Shown here: positions 46,996 through 59,304 of the stretch, piece after piece | Layout of the letters: each line of letters begins with the position of its first letter | Position numbering within the stretch: the first letter of the stretch is position 1 | Origin: Actinomycetota bacterium | GTDB lineage: Bacteria; Actinomycetota; Coriobacteriia; Anaerosomatales; UBA912 | NCBI GenBank assembly: GCA_018334075.1 | Contig: JAGXSC010000021.1 | Span: 1 to 64,000 of the forward strand | DNA length: 64,000 nt | Direction: 5' to 3' | Notes under the pieces: generated by a model | Databases searched by the model: none | Told to the model about the DNA's origin: nothing | What the model saw: only the letters and a program-made list of their open reading frames with translations | Program-made: the position numbers and the translations under genes

Positions 46996-48558
46996 CTACT
47001 GGCCCAGCTTCTCGCGAAGCAGCTCATTGACGATGTTCGGGTTGGCCTGTCCCTTTGTCTCGCGCATCACCTGGCCCACAAAGAAGCCGAGTAGCCCGGC
47101 CTTACCTCCACGGAAGCTAGCGACCTGCCCGGGGTGCGCCTGAAGCACCCTGTCGACCGCTTCCTCAATCGCCGAGGAGTCGCTCACCTGTCGCATACCG
47201 CGAGCCTCGACGATCGATCCTGGCGCGTGCCCCGTCTCGGCCATCTCGGCGAACACCTCCTTGGCCTGTCTGCTCGATATGGACCCGCTATCCACAAGCG
47301 AAACCAGCTCCGCCAGCGACGACGGAGTGATAGAGAGGTCATGCACGCTTTTTCCTTCGAGATTCAACAGCGCCGAGACGTCATTGAGCACCAGATTGGC
47401 GACGGCCTTTGCTTTTGCGGGACTCACGATCTCGACTGTAGCCTCGAACAACGATGAGAGATCCCCTTCACTGACAAGGATGTTGGCGTCATATGCCGAG
47501 AGCCCGAAGTCGCGCATGTATCTTTCGCGCTTCGCTACGGGAAGCTCCGGCAGCTTCTCTCGAAGCGCCTCTACCCACTGCGCTGAAAACTCGAACGGAA
47601 CCATATCCGGCTCCGGAAAGTACCGGTAATCGTGCGCTTCTTCCTTGCTGCGCAGGCTTGTAGTGCGTTTTGCGGAAGCATCCCAGTGGCGCGTCTCCTG
47701 GACGACCACACCGCCCGACTCGAGTGTGTCGATCTGCCTGACGATTTCGTGCGCGACTCCATCATGGAGGGATTTAAACGAGTTCAAGTTCTTGATCTCG
47801 GCCTTGACCCCGAAGGTCGTCTCGCCGCGCTTGCGAACGCTTACGTTCGCATCGACTCGCATGGAGCCCTCCTCCATGTTGCAATCGGATATCCCAAGGG
47901 TCAGCCAGGTCAGTCGCAGCTGCTGAGCGAAGCGTCGGGCTTCCTCGGGAGTCCGGATATCGGGCTCTGTGACAAGCTCAATGAGGGGCGTCCCAGCGCG
48001 ATTGAAGTCCACGAGGGAGTGCGTGGCGCCAGCAAGCCGGCCTTCCGCTCCGCCGACGTGAATCATCTTGCCGGTGTCCTCCTCGAGGTGTATGCGCGTG
48101 ATGCCGATTTGCGTGGTATAGGCGCTTGCGTCTTGCCCGATCAAAGTCACACCGGAAGAGTGCTCACGGTCTACTCGCTGCTCGACTCCTCGGCCATCGA
48201 TCTGGATATCTATGGTGCCCTGAACGCAAAAAGGGTGATCGTACTGGGATATCTGATAGTCCTTCGGCATGTCGGGATAGAAATACTGCTTCCTGTGAAA
48301 CCTGCTTTCGAGCGCTATCTCGCACGAGGTTGCAAGTCCCGCGAGAACGGTAAGCTCAATGGCGCGCTCATTTGGTACCGGCAACGCCCCAGGCAACCCA
48401 AGGCAAACCGGACAGACCCGCGTGTTGGGCTCGCCGGCGAACTCTACCGGACATGCGCAGAACATCTTCGTGTCACATGCGGTCAGCTCAGTGTGTATCT
48501 CGAGGCCTATGACGGCTTCCCACTGAGTAAGTAGCTCATATAGCCGTTCCTTTGCCAC
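46996..48558 (-). CDS. gatB: Asp-tRNA(Asn)/Glu-tRNA(Gln) amidotransferase subunit B
   Basis: 520 residues. WEAVIGLEIHTEL, the zinc-binding cysteines (CDTKMFCACPV ... CPVCLGLPGALPVPN), GSMRVDANVSVR and the C-terminal YqeY-like tail that holds tRNA. GTG start with AAAGGA 7 bases upstream. Phosphorylates and amidates mischarged Glu-tRNA(Gln) with GatA and GatC. It is separated from gatCA by the phasin-like and ubiB genes, about 100 bases after ubiB. Confidence 0.96.
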   Translation of the reverse strand: MAKERLYELLTQWEAVIGLEIHTELTACDTKMFCACPVEFAGEPNTRVCPVCLGLPGALPVPNERAIELTVLAGLATSCEIALESRFHRKQYFYPDMPKDYQISQYDHPFCVQGTIDIQIDGRGVEQRVDREHSSGVTLIGQDASAYTTQIGITRIHLEEDTGKMIHVGGAEGRLAGATHSLVDFNRAGTPLIELVTEPDIRTPEEARRFAQQLRLTWLTLGISDCNMEEGSMRVDANVSVRKRGETTFGVKAEIKNLNSFKSLHDGVAHEIVRQIDTLESGGVVVQETRHWDASAKRTTSLRSKEEAHDYRYFPEPDMVPFEFSAQWVEALREKLPELPVAKRERYMRDFGLSAYDANILVSEGDLSSLFEATVEIVSPAKAKAVANLVLNDVSALLNLEGKSVHDLSITPSSLAELVSLVDSGSISSRQAKEVFAEMAETGHAPGSIVEARGMRQVSDSSAIEEAVDRVLQAHPGQVASFRGGKAGLLGFFVGQVMRETKGQANPNIVNELLREKLGQ

Positions 48559-48658
48559 ACAAATGTCCTTTCAATCCAATATCGCAGGTAATGCTTCGTG
48601 TATATGCCCGGGAACGCATGGACATCTCGCCATGCGATTCTACTCGAACTTAAAGGCC

Positions 48659-50344
48659 TTAGCGCTTCCTTCCCCGAAGTCTGGCAAGAATTATCGAGCC
48701 GAAAAACCAGAAGCTGATCCCGAAGGCGGCAAAAAGTCCGATCTGCCCAACATACTGCACCCACGCAGGTGCACCCGCGGCGCTAAGAAGTGAAGCGAAA
48801 CCGATTATCAGGGCCGCCACGATAATTGCAAACGCCAGTCTGTTCACCAGCTCTTGAAGCCTGCTCAACAGATCATCGTAGCCAGTGACTCTTACCGAAA
48901 CCTTTACCTCGCCTTTGGACAATCTCCTGAGCACCCGGTCTGCTGAATCCGGAAGTTGCTCCAGCACACGCATCGCGTGACCGAATGCCCTAAGCCCTCG
49001 GCCAGCAAGAACCTCGGGGCTCGAGCGTTCCTGAACGACTTGCGTAATGTAGGGCTTAGCCGTAGTCGCAAAATCGAACTCGGGATCGAGCATACGACCC
49101 ACTCCCTCAAGCACAACAAAGGTGCCGAGAATAAGTGCAAAATCACTCGGGACCCCCAGCGAGTAGTTTCGAATCAACCCCAGCATCTCGGCAGAAAGCT
49201 CAGCGAAGTTGATGCGCCCCAATTCGCGGCCATGATACTTGTTGATCAGGCGACCAACCTCTCGCCTAAGTGCGACATCATCGACCGCCGGGTTGTTGCC
49301 CACGGCGACAAGAGTATCTGTCGCCAGGCCATAGTCCCTGTTTATTGCGGCCCACACCAGATCGATAAAGCGGTGCCGAGACTCCTCGGATATCCAGCCC
49401 ATTCGCCCGAAGTCGGTGAAACCGACCCGCCCATCAGGGAGAGCAAAGTAGTTTCCTGGATGCGCGTCGGCATGGAAGTAGCCGAGCTCAAGCATTTGCC
49501 GAAGGTAGCAGTTGATGCCCCGTTGGGCTAAGATAGCGCGATTGGCTCCGGAGCTATCAAGCTCCTCGAGCCGGTTCATCCGAACTCCATCCAGCCAGTC
49601 CAGGGTAAGCACCTTCGACGTTGTAGTTGCCCAGTGAACGCGTGGGAACGCCACACTTTCATCATCCCGAAACGCTCGCCATAACATCTCGGCGTTGGAC
49701 GCCTCCTTGATGTAATCAAGCTCCTCGCGTACGGCCAGAGCGAACTCATCGGCTATCGATACCGCATCGATATCCCCGAAAACATCGGTATGCGCATCCA
49801 GCCACCTGACCTGTGAGGTCACGATCCCGATATCTCGCTCGACAATGCCTTGAACACCAGGTCTTTGAACCTTCACCGCCACGCTGGATCCGTCAAAGAG
49901 TGTTGCCTTATGGACCTGCCCTATAGAGGCAGACGCGGCAGGGACCTCATCGAAGTGGGCAAACAGCTCCTCGAGCGAAGCGCCGAGCTCGGCTTCGATG
50001 ACCGAGCGAACGACCTCGAATGACTCGGGCGCCACATCGTCCTGCAGTTTTGAGAGCGCGGTGGCCAGCTCCGGCGAGATTACGTCCGTGCGGGTCGAGA
50101 TAGCCTGTCCGACCTTCACAAACATCGGGCCGAGGCGCTCCAGCGTCCGCCGGATCCTCTCTTCAACCGTCACCTCAGAGTCGGGCTGGGTTTTCGGGGC
50201 GTGCTTGGGTATCGGGCCGAACCTTCGCAGGCCAGCAGCGGCTATCACAATGTGCAAGCCCTCCTCGGCGAGCACCTTAATTATCTCCCGATGCCGCTCG
50301 AATTGCCGCATCTTGTCTGCGGAGCTCTGGCCCCTGACTCTCAC
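48659..50344 (-). CDS. ABC1/UbiB-family atypical kinase
   Basis: 561 residues. Kinase-like core with the family KxGQ motif (FVKVGQAISTR), the Ala-rich nucleotide loop (ASASIGQVHKATL), ExD and the FHADAHPGNYF/DFGRMG catalytic segments. Two C-terminal transmembrane helices (about 498-520 and 530-552) anchor it. UbiB/COQ8-like proteins support lipid or quinone metabolism; a menaquinone-linked role is likely in an anaerobe that lacks ubiquinone (inference). GTG start overlaps the phasin-like stop. Confidence 0.9.
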   Translation of the reverse strand: MRVRGQSSADKMRQFERHREIIKVLAEEGLHIVIAAAGLRRFGPIPKHAPKTQPDSEVTVEERIRRTLERLGPMFVKVGQAISTRTDVISPELATALSKLQDDVAPESFEVVRSVIEAELGASLEELFAHFDEVPAASASIGQVHKATLFDGSSVAVKVQRPGVQGIVERDIGIVTSQVRWLDAHTDVFGDIDAVSIADEFALAVREELDYIKEASNAEMLWRAFRDDESVAFPRVHWATTTSKVLTLDWLDGVRMNRLEELDSSGANRAILAQRGINCYLRQMLELGYFHADAHPGNYFALPDGRVGFTDFGRMGWISEESRHRFIDLVWAAINRDYGLATDTLVAVGNNPAVDDVALRREVGRLINKYHGRELGRINFAELSAEMLGLIRNYSLGVPSDFALILGTFVVLEGVGRMLDPEFDFATTAKPYITQVVQERSSPEVLAGRGLRAFGHAMRVLEQLPDSADRVLRRLSKGEVKVSVRVTGYDDLLSRLQELVNRLAFAIIVAALIIGFASLLSAAGAPAWVQYVGQIGLFAAFGISFWFFGSIILARLRGRKR

Positions 50345-50709
50345 GGCTCTATCGGGCCATCGGAATCAGATCTGCGAGCGGCGAGAAGCGCCTTGATCTC
50401 GGTGAGCTCGACCTGAAGGCGCTCCACATCCTTCTGGGACGCAAGACCCATGGCCTCGATAACCTTCGTGGTCTCTTTCGCGATAGCCTTGCCGAGCGAG
50501 GACGTGGTTTCATCAGCCTTGTCGGAGAGTCGGCCAACGAATCCTTCGGAGTCGCTCTTGGTTATCTGGCCGCGCTTTATAAGCTCGTCGGCGAGCTCTT
50601 CTGCCTTTTCCCGCGCAAATACGGTTGCGCCGAGACCCATCAGAAAAGCCTTCTCAATCAATCCGGTTTCCACGCCCTGTTTCGCGTCCTTGTCGTTGTG
50701 TTCAGTCAT
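50341..50709 (-). CDS. Phasin-like small coiled-coil protein
   Basis: 122 residues from the ATG at 50709, 6 bases after GGGAGG; the frame upstream into gatA is spurious. The sequence is helical and charged: a short hydrophobic start (LIEKAFLMGLGATVFA), a heptad-rich middle and a C-terminal coiled coil (KDVERLQVELTEIKALLAA), the pattern of poly(3-hydroxyalkanoate) granule-associated or phasin-like proteins. It overlaps the UbiB-family gene by four bases, so the two may act together at the membrane. Exact role unknown. Confidence 0.75.
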   Translation of the reverse strand: MTEHNDKDAKQGVETGLIEKAFLMGLGATVFAREKAEELADELIKRGQITKSDSEGFVGRLSDKADETTSSLGKAIAKETTKVIEAMGLASQKDVERLQVELTEIKALLAARRSDSDGPIEP

Positions 50710-50738
50710 GAGCTTCCTCCCATCGGGCAATATCACAT

Positions 50739-52262
50739 CTATTGAGAATGATTCCCCGCCGGCATACATTTGAACTCTGCCACTCTCTCGAAAGCGGCCG
50801 CCGCGCGAAACATGGTCTCCTCGGCGAAGTAATCGGCGATGATCTGAACCCCTATCGGAAGTCCAGTTGAGGGACACAAGGAAGCTGGGACACTCATTGC
50901 CGGCAGACCTGCCAGGTTCACCGGAATCGTGTAGATGTCGGCAAGATACATGGCCAGCGGATCGGAAGACTTCTCGCCGAACTTGAAGGCCACCGTCGGC
51001 GAAGTCGGAGTCAAGATAATGTCGAAATCGCAAAAAGCGCGGGTGAAGTCCTGCTTGATCAACGTGCGGGCCTTCTGCGCCTGGCCGTAGTAGGCGTCGT
51101 AGTATCCGGCGGAAAGCGCGTAGGTCCCAAGCATTATGCGGCGGATGACCTCAGGTCCGAATCCCTCGGAGCGGGAGCGCATGTACAGATCGAGGATGTC
51201 GCTCGGATCCGACACCCTGTGCCCATAGCGCACACCGTCGAACCTGGCCAAGTTCGAGCTGGCCTCGGCGGGGCCTATGATGTAATACGCCGAAAGCCCG
51301 TGAGTCGCGCTGGGAAGCTCGACTTCGTCGACTTGCGCGCCGAGCGAAGCGTAGATGTCGGCCGCTTTCAGCGTCGCTTCGCGGACTTCGGCTGCGCACC
51401 CATCGGCGTGCAGAAGGCCGGTTGCAAGCCCGACTTTAAGTCCGCTCACGCCGCCATCGGCAATGCCGGCGCGGGCCGCCGCCGTGTAATCAGGAACGGG
51501 TATATTCACGCAGGTTGAATCAGCAGAATCGAAGCCGGCGATCGCGCGCAACACGAGTGCCGCATCCTCAACGCTTCGAGCGAAGGGTCCGATCTGGTCC
51601 AGAGAACTTCCGAAAGCCACCAGGCCGTACCGCGAGACCCGGCCGTACGTTGGTTTTACGGCAACGGTGCCGGTAAGCGCGCCGGGCTGCCTGACCGATC
51701 CGCCCGTGTCACTGCCCAAAGAGATCGTGACCTGACCGGAGCTGACACACGCTGCGCTTCCTCCACTGCTCCCGCCAGGGACGCGCTCTGTGTCCCAGGG
51801 ATTGCGGGTCAATCGGAAGGCTGAGTTCTCGGTAGAGCTCCCAAAAGCGAATTCATCCATGTTGCACTTACCCACCGGCAACGCTCCCGCGTCGATCAAT
51901 CTGCGGGCGGCGGTGCAGTCGTATACGCTTTCATACCCTTCGAGCATTCGGGAGCTGCAGGTGGTGCGCGTCCCGAGAAGGTTCATGTTGTCCTTGAGCC
52001 CAGCCGGCACGCCTGCAAGGGGCGGCAAGGCAAGGTCGGGATCTTCGCCTGAGCGCACAGATTGAGCTCTGGCCTCATCGATCTTTTCGGCGGCGGCTCG
52101 CGCCAGCTCGGGGGTGAGTTGATTGAATGCTCCGATCACGCCATCGGTGGCCTCAATTGTGCGAAGTGACGCCTCGGCAACCTCTCTTGCGCTGAAATCG
52201 CCCGCGACTATGCCCCTGCGAAGCCCGGTTGCGCTTAGGCGCGTATACTCGTCGAGTCTCAC
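50739..52262 (-). CDS. gatA: Glu-tRNA(Gln) amidotransferase subunit A
   Basis: 507 residues, amidase signature family. The Ser-cisSer-Lys triad is visible as K90 (GVPAGLKDN), S165 (PGGSSGGSA) and S189 (GSDTGGSVRQP), with the same spacing as in Staphylococcus GatA. Hydrolyses glutamine and channels ammonia to GatB. It overlaps gatC by four bases. Confidence 0.96.
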   Translation of the reverse strand: MRLDEYTRLSATGLRRGIVAGDFSAREVAEASLRTIEATDGVIGAFNQLTPELARAAAEKIDEARAQSVRSGEDPDLALPPLAGVPAGLKDNMNLLGTRTTCSSRMLEGYESVYDCTAARRLIDAGALPVGKCNMDEFAFGSSTENSAFRLTRNPWDTERVPGGSSGGSAACVSSGQVTISLGSDTGGSVRQPGALTGTVAVKPTYGRVSRYGLVAFGSSLDQIGPFARSVEDAALVLRAIAGFDSADSTCVNIPVPDYTAAARAGIADGGVSGLKVGLATGLLHADGCAAEVREATLKAADIYASLGAQVDEVELPSATHGLSAYYIIGPAEASSNLARFDGVRYGHRVSDPSDILDLYMRSRSEGFGPEVIRRIMLGTYALSAGYYDAYYGQAQKARTLIKQDFTRAFCDFDIILTPTSPTVAFKFGEKSSDPLAMYLADIYTIPVNLAGLPAMSVPASLCPSTGLPIGVQIIADYFAEETMFRAAAAFERVAEFKCMPAGNHSQ

Positions 52263-52561
52263 GCTTCACCGCCCGGGCCAATGATGCGCGGAATGACGAA
52301 CGCGACCCCATCTGTGTCGGGAGCGTTTTTTAGCGCCTGCTCACGCGAGAGACCGGGACGCACCTCGTCGGCGCGCATGACGTTGATCGAGTCAAGCGGG
52401 TGCGCTGTGGGCTTTACGCCGTCGAGATCGAGCTGCTGAATCGAGTCCACGTGGCCGAGAATGGAGTTGAGGTCTTGAGCAAAACTCTTGACCTGCTCAT
52501 CCGTTAGAGCGACTCGCGCCAGCAAGGCCACGTGACGCACTTGTTTTTCTGAAATCGCCAT
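52259..52561 (-). CDS. gatC: Glu-tRNA(Gln) amidotransferase subunit C
   Basis: 100 residues. VRHVALLARVALTDEQV followed by the FAQDLNSILGHVDSIQQLD helix and the extended DGVKPTAHPL segment that wraps GatA. Needed for folding and stability of the GatCAB complex. Follows ligA by 11 bases. Confidence 0.95.
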   Translation of the reverse strand: MAISEKQVRHVALLARVALTDEQVKSFAQDLNSILGHVDSIQQLDLDGVKPTAHPLDSINVMRADEVRPGLSREQALKNAPDTDGVAFVIPRIIGPGGEA

Positions 52562-52572
52562 ACCTTATCCTC

Positions 52573-55015
<2,443 letters not shown>

Positions 55016-55159
55016 AGCGTCCCCTTCGTACCCATGTTGCTCAAATTGATCAGTGTCCCGCAGGCGCAAGGTCGGCATCTTTTAGAGTGCTCAACAAAAA
55101 CCACGCATGCTAAACTGTTGCGAGCCCAAGTCAAAACCAAGTGTAAGGCGCCCACAAAA

Positions 55160-55930
55160 ATGAAATCTATCCAAACCGCATCACTTACTGCAATATTATC
55201 AATCACTCTAGCGATATGCGCACTCCACTTTCCCCATCCAGCATCCGCGGCCCCGGTCGCAGTGCAAGAGGTGAATGTGAGTCTCGATACCGCTCTGGAG
55301 AACTTCCCTGATGGGCTACTGTTTGTGACTGCGATTCTGCCGGAAAACGCCCCTTTGCCGGCCGAGGTCGACGTAATGGTTCCTGTCGGAAGAGAGATCT
55401 TGTGGGCTGGCGAGGTTCTCGGCGGAGCACTGGAGAACAACCCCTGGGTACAGTACCGCAGGATACCGTATAACGACAGCTTCGAGACCTTTCGCGCGGT
55501 ACTCACTCAATCTAGAACCCTGCAGCTGGAGATAGAAGCTGGCGGGAAAGTGACGCCGCAAGAGGGCTTCACCGAAGCGATGGTCGAGTGGCAAGCGCCA
55601 ACTGCGCTTCCCGTTGTCCGCCTGGGAATAGTCGTGCCTCCCGGATCAACTATGACGACCGGGCCAGCAAATATTCTGGCCGGGCGAGCCGGGGACAACA
55701 AGATCGTCTTCTACAGGGAGTACCGCGATGTAGCGGCAGGAGACACCTTTGAGCTCAGGGTGGGTTACGCTCCGGCCGATAATATCGACGGCTCGCTCGC
55801 TGCGGACGGCGCGCCTCAAGAACACAGAGGGATACTCTTCCCGCTTGTGGTCGGGGCGGTTTTGGCCGCAGTTACAATCGTACTTCTTGCCATCAAGGCG
55901 GACACCAAGCGCAAACGTGAGTCTCAGTAG
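55160..55930 (+). CDS. Secreted, C-terminally membrane-anchored hypothetical protein
   Basis: About 256 residues from the ATG at 55160. Signal peptide (IQTASLTAILSITLAICAL, cleavage near SAA), an extracytoplasmic beta-rich domain of about 185 residues containing VMVPVGREILWAGEVLGG and VVPPGSTMTTGP, then a transmembrane helix at about 225-245 and a basic tail. This topology is typical of surface proteins held at the cytoplasmic membrane. No family recognised. It is convergent with lipA and divergent from DUF2469. Confidence 0.72.
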   Translation: MKSIQTASLTAILSITLAICALHFPHPASAAPVAVQEVNVSLDTALENFPDGLLFVTAILPENAPLPAEVDVMVPVGREILWAGEVLGGALENNPWVQYRRIPYNDSFETFRAVLTQSRTLQLEIEAGGKVTPQEGFTEAMVEWQAPTALPVVRLGIVVPPGSTMTTGPANILAGRAGDNKIVFYREYRDVAAGDTFELRVGYAPADNIDGSLAADGAPQEHRGILFPLVVGAVLAAVTIVLLAIKADTKRKRESQ

Positions 55931-55940
55931 AAGGCTTACC

Positions 55941-56834
55941 TCACAATAGCGCCCCGGCTCGATAGCTCGAGCGCACAAAAGGAGCGCTAGCCACAGCGGA
56001 AAAGCCCATAAGCTGCGCCTCGGCCCGCAAGAGATCGAACACCTCGGGCTCGACAAATCGATCGGGTACAAAATGCCGCGCACTCGGCTGAAGGTACTGT
56101 CCGATGGTCACAACCGAAACCCCCTTCGAGCGCAGGTCCCGCAAGACTGTCAGGGTCTCATCGATGGTCTCTCCCAATCCCAGCATAAGGCCGGACTTCG
56201 TCTTCATCGAACCCGAGGATACAGCGACCGCATGCTCGAGAACCTCAAGCGAGCGATCGTATCGCGCTTTTGGTCGAATAGCCGGGTACAGGCGAGGAAC
56301 GGTCTCAACGTTGTGCGCGAAAATGTCCGGCTCGGCGCCAACAACTGTCCTTACCGAAGCGAGATCGCCGAGAAAATCGCTGGTGAGCACCTCAACTGTG
56401 GCTGAAGGCACGGCTTGGCGCAGAGAATCGATGACCCCTGCAAGGTGAGCCGCTCCCCCATCGGGCAGATCATCGCGCGAGACCATGGTAACGACAACAT
56501 GCGCGAGCCGCATCCTCTTAGCGGCCTTTGCAACTCGAAGCGGCTCCTCGGGATCGAGAGATTCAGGCCGCCGGGAAGTCACTGCGCAAAAGCTGCAGCT
56601 ACGGGTGCACGAATCGCCCATCACCAGGAAGGTCGCAGTCCCTGCCGAGAAGCACTCGGCCCGGTTCGGGCACTTTGCAGAGTGGCATACCGTGTTCAGC
56701 TTCAGGTCACCCAACGTTTCCTCGACCATACTCGCTTTACCAGGGATGCCAAGCGGGCGCTTGAGCCATGTGGGAAACGCCTTTCGGCGGTGATGCGCGA
56801 AAGCTTTATCTGTGTTTTTATCTTCCTCTGTCAT
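55941..56834 (-). CDS. lipA: Lipoyl synthase
   Basis: 297 residues. Auxiliary cluster cysteines C50-X4-C55-X5-C61 (NTVCHSAKCPNRAEC), radical SAM triad C76-X3-C80-X2-C83 (SCTRSCSFC), and the C-terminal RSSY motif whose serine binds the auxiliary cluster. Inserts two sulfurs into octanoyl groups on lipoate-dependent enzymes such as GcvH or pyruvate dehydrogenase. Overlaps the dusB stop by four bases. Confidence 0.96.
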   Translation of the reverse strand: MTEEDKNTDKAFAHHRRKAFPTWLKRPLGIPGKASMVEETLGDLKLNTVCHSAKCPNRAECFSAGTATFLVMGDSCTRSCSFCAVTSRRPESLDPEEPLRVAKAAKRMRLAHVVVTMVSRDDLPDGGAAHLAGVIDSLRQAVPSATVEVLTSDFLGDLASVRTVVGAEPDIFAHNVETVPRLYPAIRPKARYDRSLEVLEHAVAVSSGSMKTKSGLMLGLGETIDETLTVLRDLRSKGVSVVTIGQYLQPSARHFVPDRFVEPEVFDLLRAEAQLMGFSAVASAPFVRSSYRAGALL

Positions 56835-57850
56835 AAGCCTCTACCTCGCTGAGCCTGATTCGCCAGAGATGCCCGATACTCCAGGAGTAACCGGTCGATA
56901 TCGAGAGGGCTTTTGACAACATTGAGCTCGTGACGAAGTTGCCTGGCGCCAGGCAAGCCAAAGATATACCAGGCCACATGCTTGCGCATCCGAAGCACCG
57001 CCGCATCGCCCGCCGCCCTCACCGCCGAGGCCACATGCTCCCGCGCCACATCCACTCTCTCAAGCGGCGATGGCGGATCGAGCCTCTCGGCGAAATCCAG
57101 TAACGACCGTGCCTCGCGAAAGAGCCACGGATTGCCCCTTGCGCCGCGCGCGACCATCACAGCATCGACGCCAGTTCGCTCGAACATCGCCACCACATCA
57201 TCCGCCGAGAAAACATCGCCGCTACCCACAACCGGAATCCGCACAGCTTGCTTTACCTCCGCGATCAGATTCCAATCGGCGTGTCCCTGGTAAAACTGAC
57301 CCCTGGTTCTCGCATGTACAGTGACAGCCGCAACCCCTACCGACTCCATCAGGCGGGCGAAGTCCACCGCGTTGATCGAGGATGCGTCCCAACCTGAGCG
57401 AAACTTCACCGTTACGGGAACCTTGCACGCCCCTACCACGCTGCCAGCGATTCGCGCCGCCAAATCCGGGTCGCACATCAAAGCGCAGCCCTCGCCCTTG
57501 CTGACTACCTTCTTTACGGGGCAGCCCATGTTTATGTCGATAAGCGCGAGCTGTGTGCCGAGCCGCTCGACAACGCCGGCGGCTTGCTCGGCCAATATTT
57601 CGGTCTCCGCGCCGAAAAGCTGCACCGCGCAGTACTCCTCCTGGTCGGCTACTGTCAGAAGAGAGTTCGATACCCGTGACTGCGGATTGTAGTGAAGCCC
57701 CTTCGCACTGACCATCTCCGTATAGGTAAGGGATGCGCCGAGCTTTTTACAGATGGCTCGAAATGGCGCGTCGGTAATACCCGCCATAGGCCCCAAGACG
57801 ACAGCCTTTTTCGGCAGTATCTCCTCTATAGTGCGCGGTTGCTGTGGCAT
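56831..57850 (-). CDS. dusB: tRNA-dihydrouridine synthase
   Basis: 339 residues, FMN-dependent TIM barrel. PMAGITDAPFR, catalytic C110 in NMGCPVKK, VHARTRGQFY and PVVGSGDVFS for FMN binding, and the C-terminal helical tRNA-binding domain. Reduces uridine in the D-loop of tRNA with NADPH. DusB is assigned by closest pattern; DusA and DusC cannot be fully excluded by eye. Coupled to lipA by overlap. Confidence 0.92.
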   Translation of the reverse strand: MPQQPRTIEEILPKKAVVLGPMAGITDAPFRAICKKLGASLTYTEMVSAKGLHYNPQSRVSNSLLTVADQEEYCAVQLFGAETEILAEQAAGVVERLGTQLALIDINMGCPVKKVVSKGEGCALMCDPDLAARIAGSVVGACKVPVTVKFRSGWDASSINAVDFARLMESVGVAAVTVHARTRGQFYQGHADWNLIAEVKQAVRIPVVGSGDVFSADDVVAMFERTGVDAVMVARGARGNPWLFREARSLLDFAERLDPPSPLERVDVAREHVASAVRAAGDAAVLRMRKHVAWYIFGLPGARQLRHELNVVKSPLDIDRLLLEYRASLANQAQRGRGL

Positions 57851-57898
57851 TTGGCCTCGGCTTTCAATTCAGAGATGGCCGGCGGCCGGCGGTCTTGA

Positions 57899-59260
57899 CT
57901 AGCCCATTCCGAGCAACGACGACGCAACAAAGAAGTAGATGAGCAATCCCGTGACATCGACAAAAGAGGTGATCATCGGGCTTGACGCCATGGCGGGATC
58001 CATCCCGGCCCGGGTGAAGATGAACGGCAGGGACATTCCCATCAGATTGGCGACAAGCACGATCGCAGCCATCGAAAGGGCAACCACGAGGCCTATCATG
58101 GGGTCACCATGAAACACTCCGAGGAAGTAGGCGCCGGCCGCAAGAGTCACTCCGAGCATCAGACCTATTCCGATCTCTTTTATAAACGTCGTGAACCACT
58201 GTCCTATGGCGATGTCGTTAGTCACAAGCGCACGAACCATAAGCATCGCCGATTGCGAGCCGGTATTGCCTCCCGACGCGATCAGCATCGGGATGAAAAA
58301 CGCCAGCGCGATGACCTCTTCGAGCATCTCGGCATAGCTTGCGACTATCGAAGAAGAAAACAAGTTCACGAATAGCAAAAACGCCAGCCAGCCGATCCTT
58401 TTTCGGTATAGCTCAAACCCGCTCAACCGTCGATAGCTCTGGCGTAGCGGCGCCACCGAAGCGGTGCGGTGCACGTCTTCTGTGACCTCTTCTTCCAAAA
58501 CATCAAACAGGTCGTCTGAAGTAACGATACCGATCAGTACGCCTGCCGAATCCACAACCGGCAAGGCAACCTCGTCGTGGCGCTGCAGCTTGCGGACCGC
58601 CTCTTCCTGGTCGTCGAAGGCGGAAAGCGTAGCGTGCACCGGCTCCATAATGTCACCGACGAGCATCTCCGGCTCGGCGAGTATCAACGTCCTAAGCTCG
58701 CACACGCCCGTCAGGTGCCAGGCTCGATCGGTCACGTAAAGCACATCGAGCGTCTCGGAGTCACGACCGCGCTTGCGGATGTGATCGAGGGCCTGAGCCA
58801 CGGTCCACGCCGGGCGAATGGCCAGATAGTCGGTAGTGGTCAGACGGCCAACGCTTTCCTCCGGATAGCCAAGCAACTGACGAACCTCCGCGAGATCGTC
58901 TGCAGCCAGAAGGTTCAACAGCTTCTGGGTGATCTCCCCGGGCAGCTCCTCAAGGAGCTCGGTTCTGTCATCCGGCGCCATTGCTGCAAGGAGTCGTCTG
59001 GTTTCGCGATCAGTCAGCCCGCCGAGGATGACATCCTGATCCGGGCCGTCGAGGTAGGAAAACACCTCGTTGGATGTGTCGCGCGACAGAAGGCGAAATA
59101 CTAAAAGCCTCTCGGGCATTTCGATGCTGAGAAGCAGGTCAGCGATCTCCGGTACCGAGGTATCGGACATCAGGCGACGCACCGCAAGCCAGTCACGCGA
59201 CTCTACGAGGGCGCGTACGCGCTCCCTCACTTCCTCGGCTGTCATAGTTTCATCCCGCAT
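57899..59260 (-). CDS. mgtE: Magnesium transporter MgtE
   Basis: 453 residues. N-terminal helical MgtE_N domain (superhelix of MAPDDRTELLEELPGE type), two CBS domains (about 140-260), a connecting helix, and five C-terminal transmembrane helices including the pore segment with GGNTGSQSAML and the last helix pair. A homodimeric Mg2+ channel gated by cytoplasmic Mg2+. GGGGG 6 bases before the ATG. Single gene. Confidence 0.95.
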   Translation of the reverse strand: MRDETMTAEEVRERVRALVESRDWLAVRRLMSDTSVPEIADLLLSIEMPERLLVFRLLSRDTSNEVFSYLDGPDQDVILGGLTDRETRRLLAAMAPDDRTELLEELPGEITQKLLNLLAADDLAEVRQLLGYPEESVGRLTTTDYLAIRPAWTVAQALDHIRKRGRDSETLDVLYVTDRAWHLTGVCELRTLILAEPEMLVGDIMEPVHATLSAFDDQEEAVRKLQRHDEVALPVVDSAGVLIGIVTSDDLFDVLEEEVTEDVHRTASVAPLRQSYRRLSGFELYRKRIGWLAFLLFVNLFSSSIVASYAEMLEEVIALAFFIPMLIASGGNTGSQSAMLMVRALVTNDIAIGQWFTTFIKEIGIGLMLGVTLAAGAYFLGVFHGDPMIGLVVALSMAAIVLVANLMGMSLPFIFTRAGMDPAMASSPMITSFVDVTGLLIYFFVASSLLGMG

Positions 59261-59304
59261 GGTCTACCCCCTTGCTGCTCAACGAATCTGCGCTAGGGGG
59301 TCAA

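Noticed and set aside
50710-51033. N-terminal extension of the phasin-like frame
   Set aside because: It overlaps the gatA 3' end and has no phasin similarity; the internal ATG at 50709 has a strong ribosome site.
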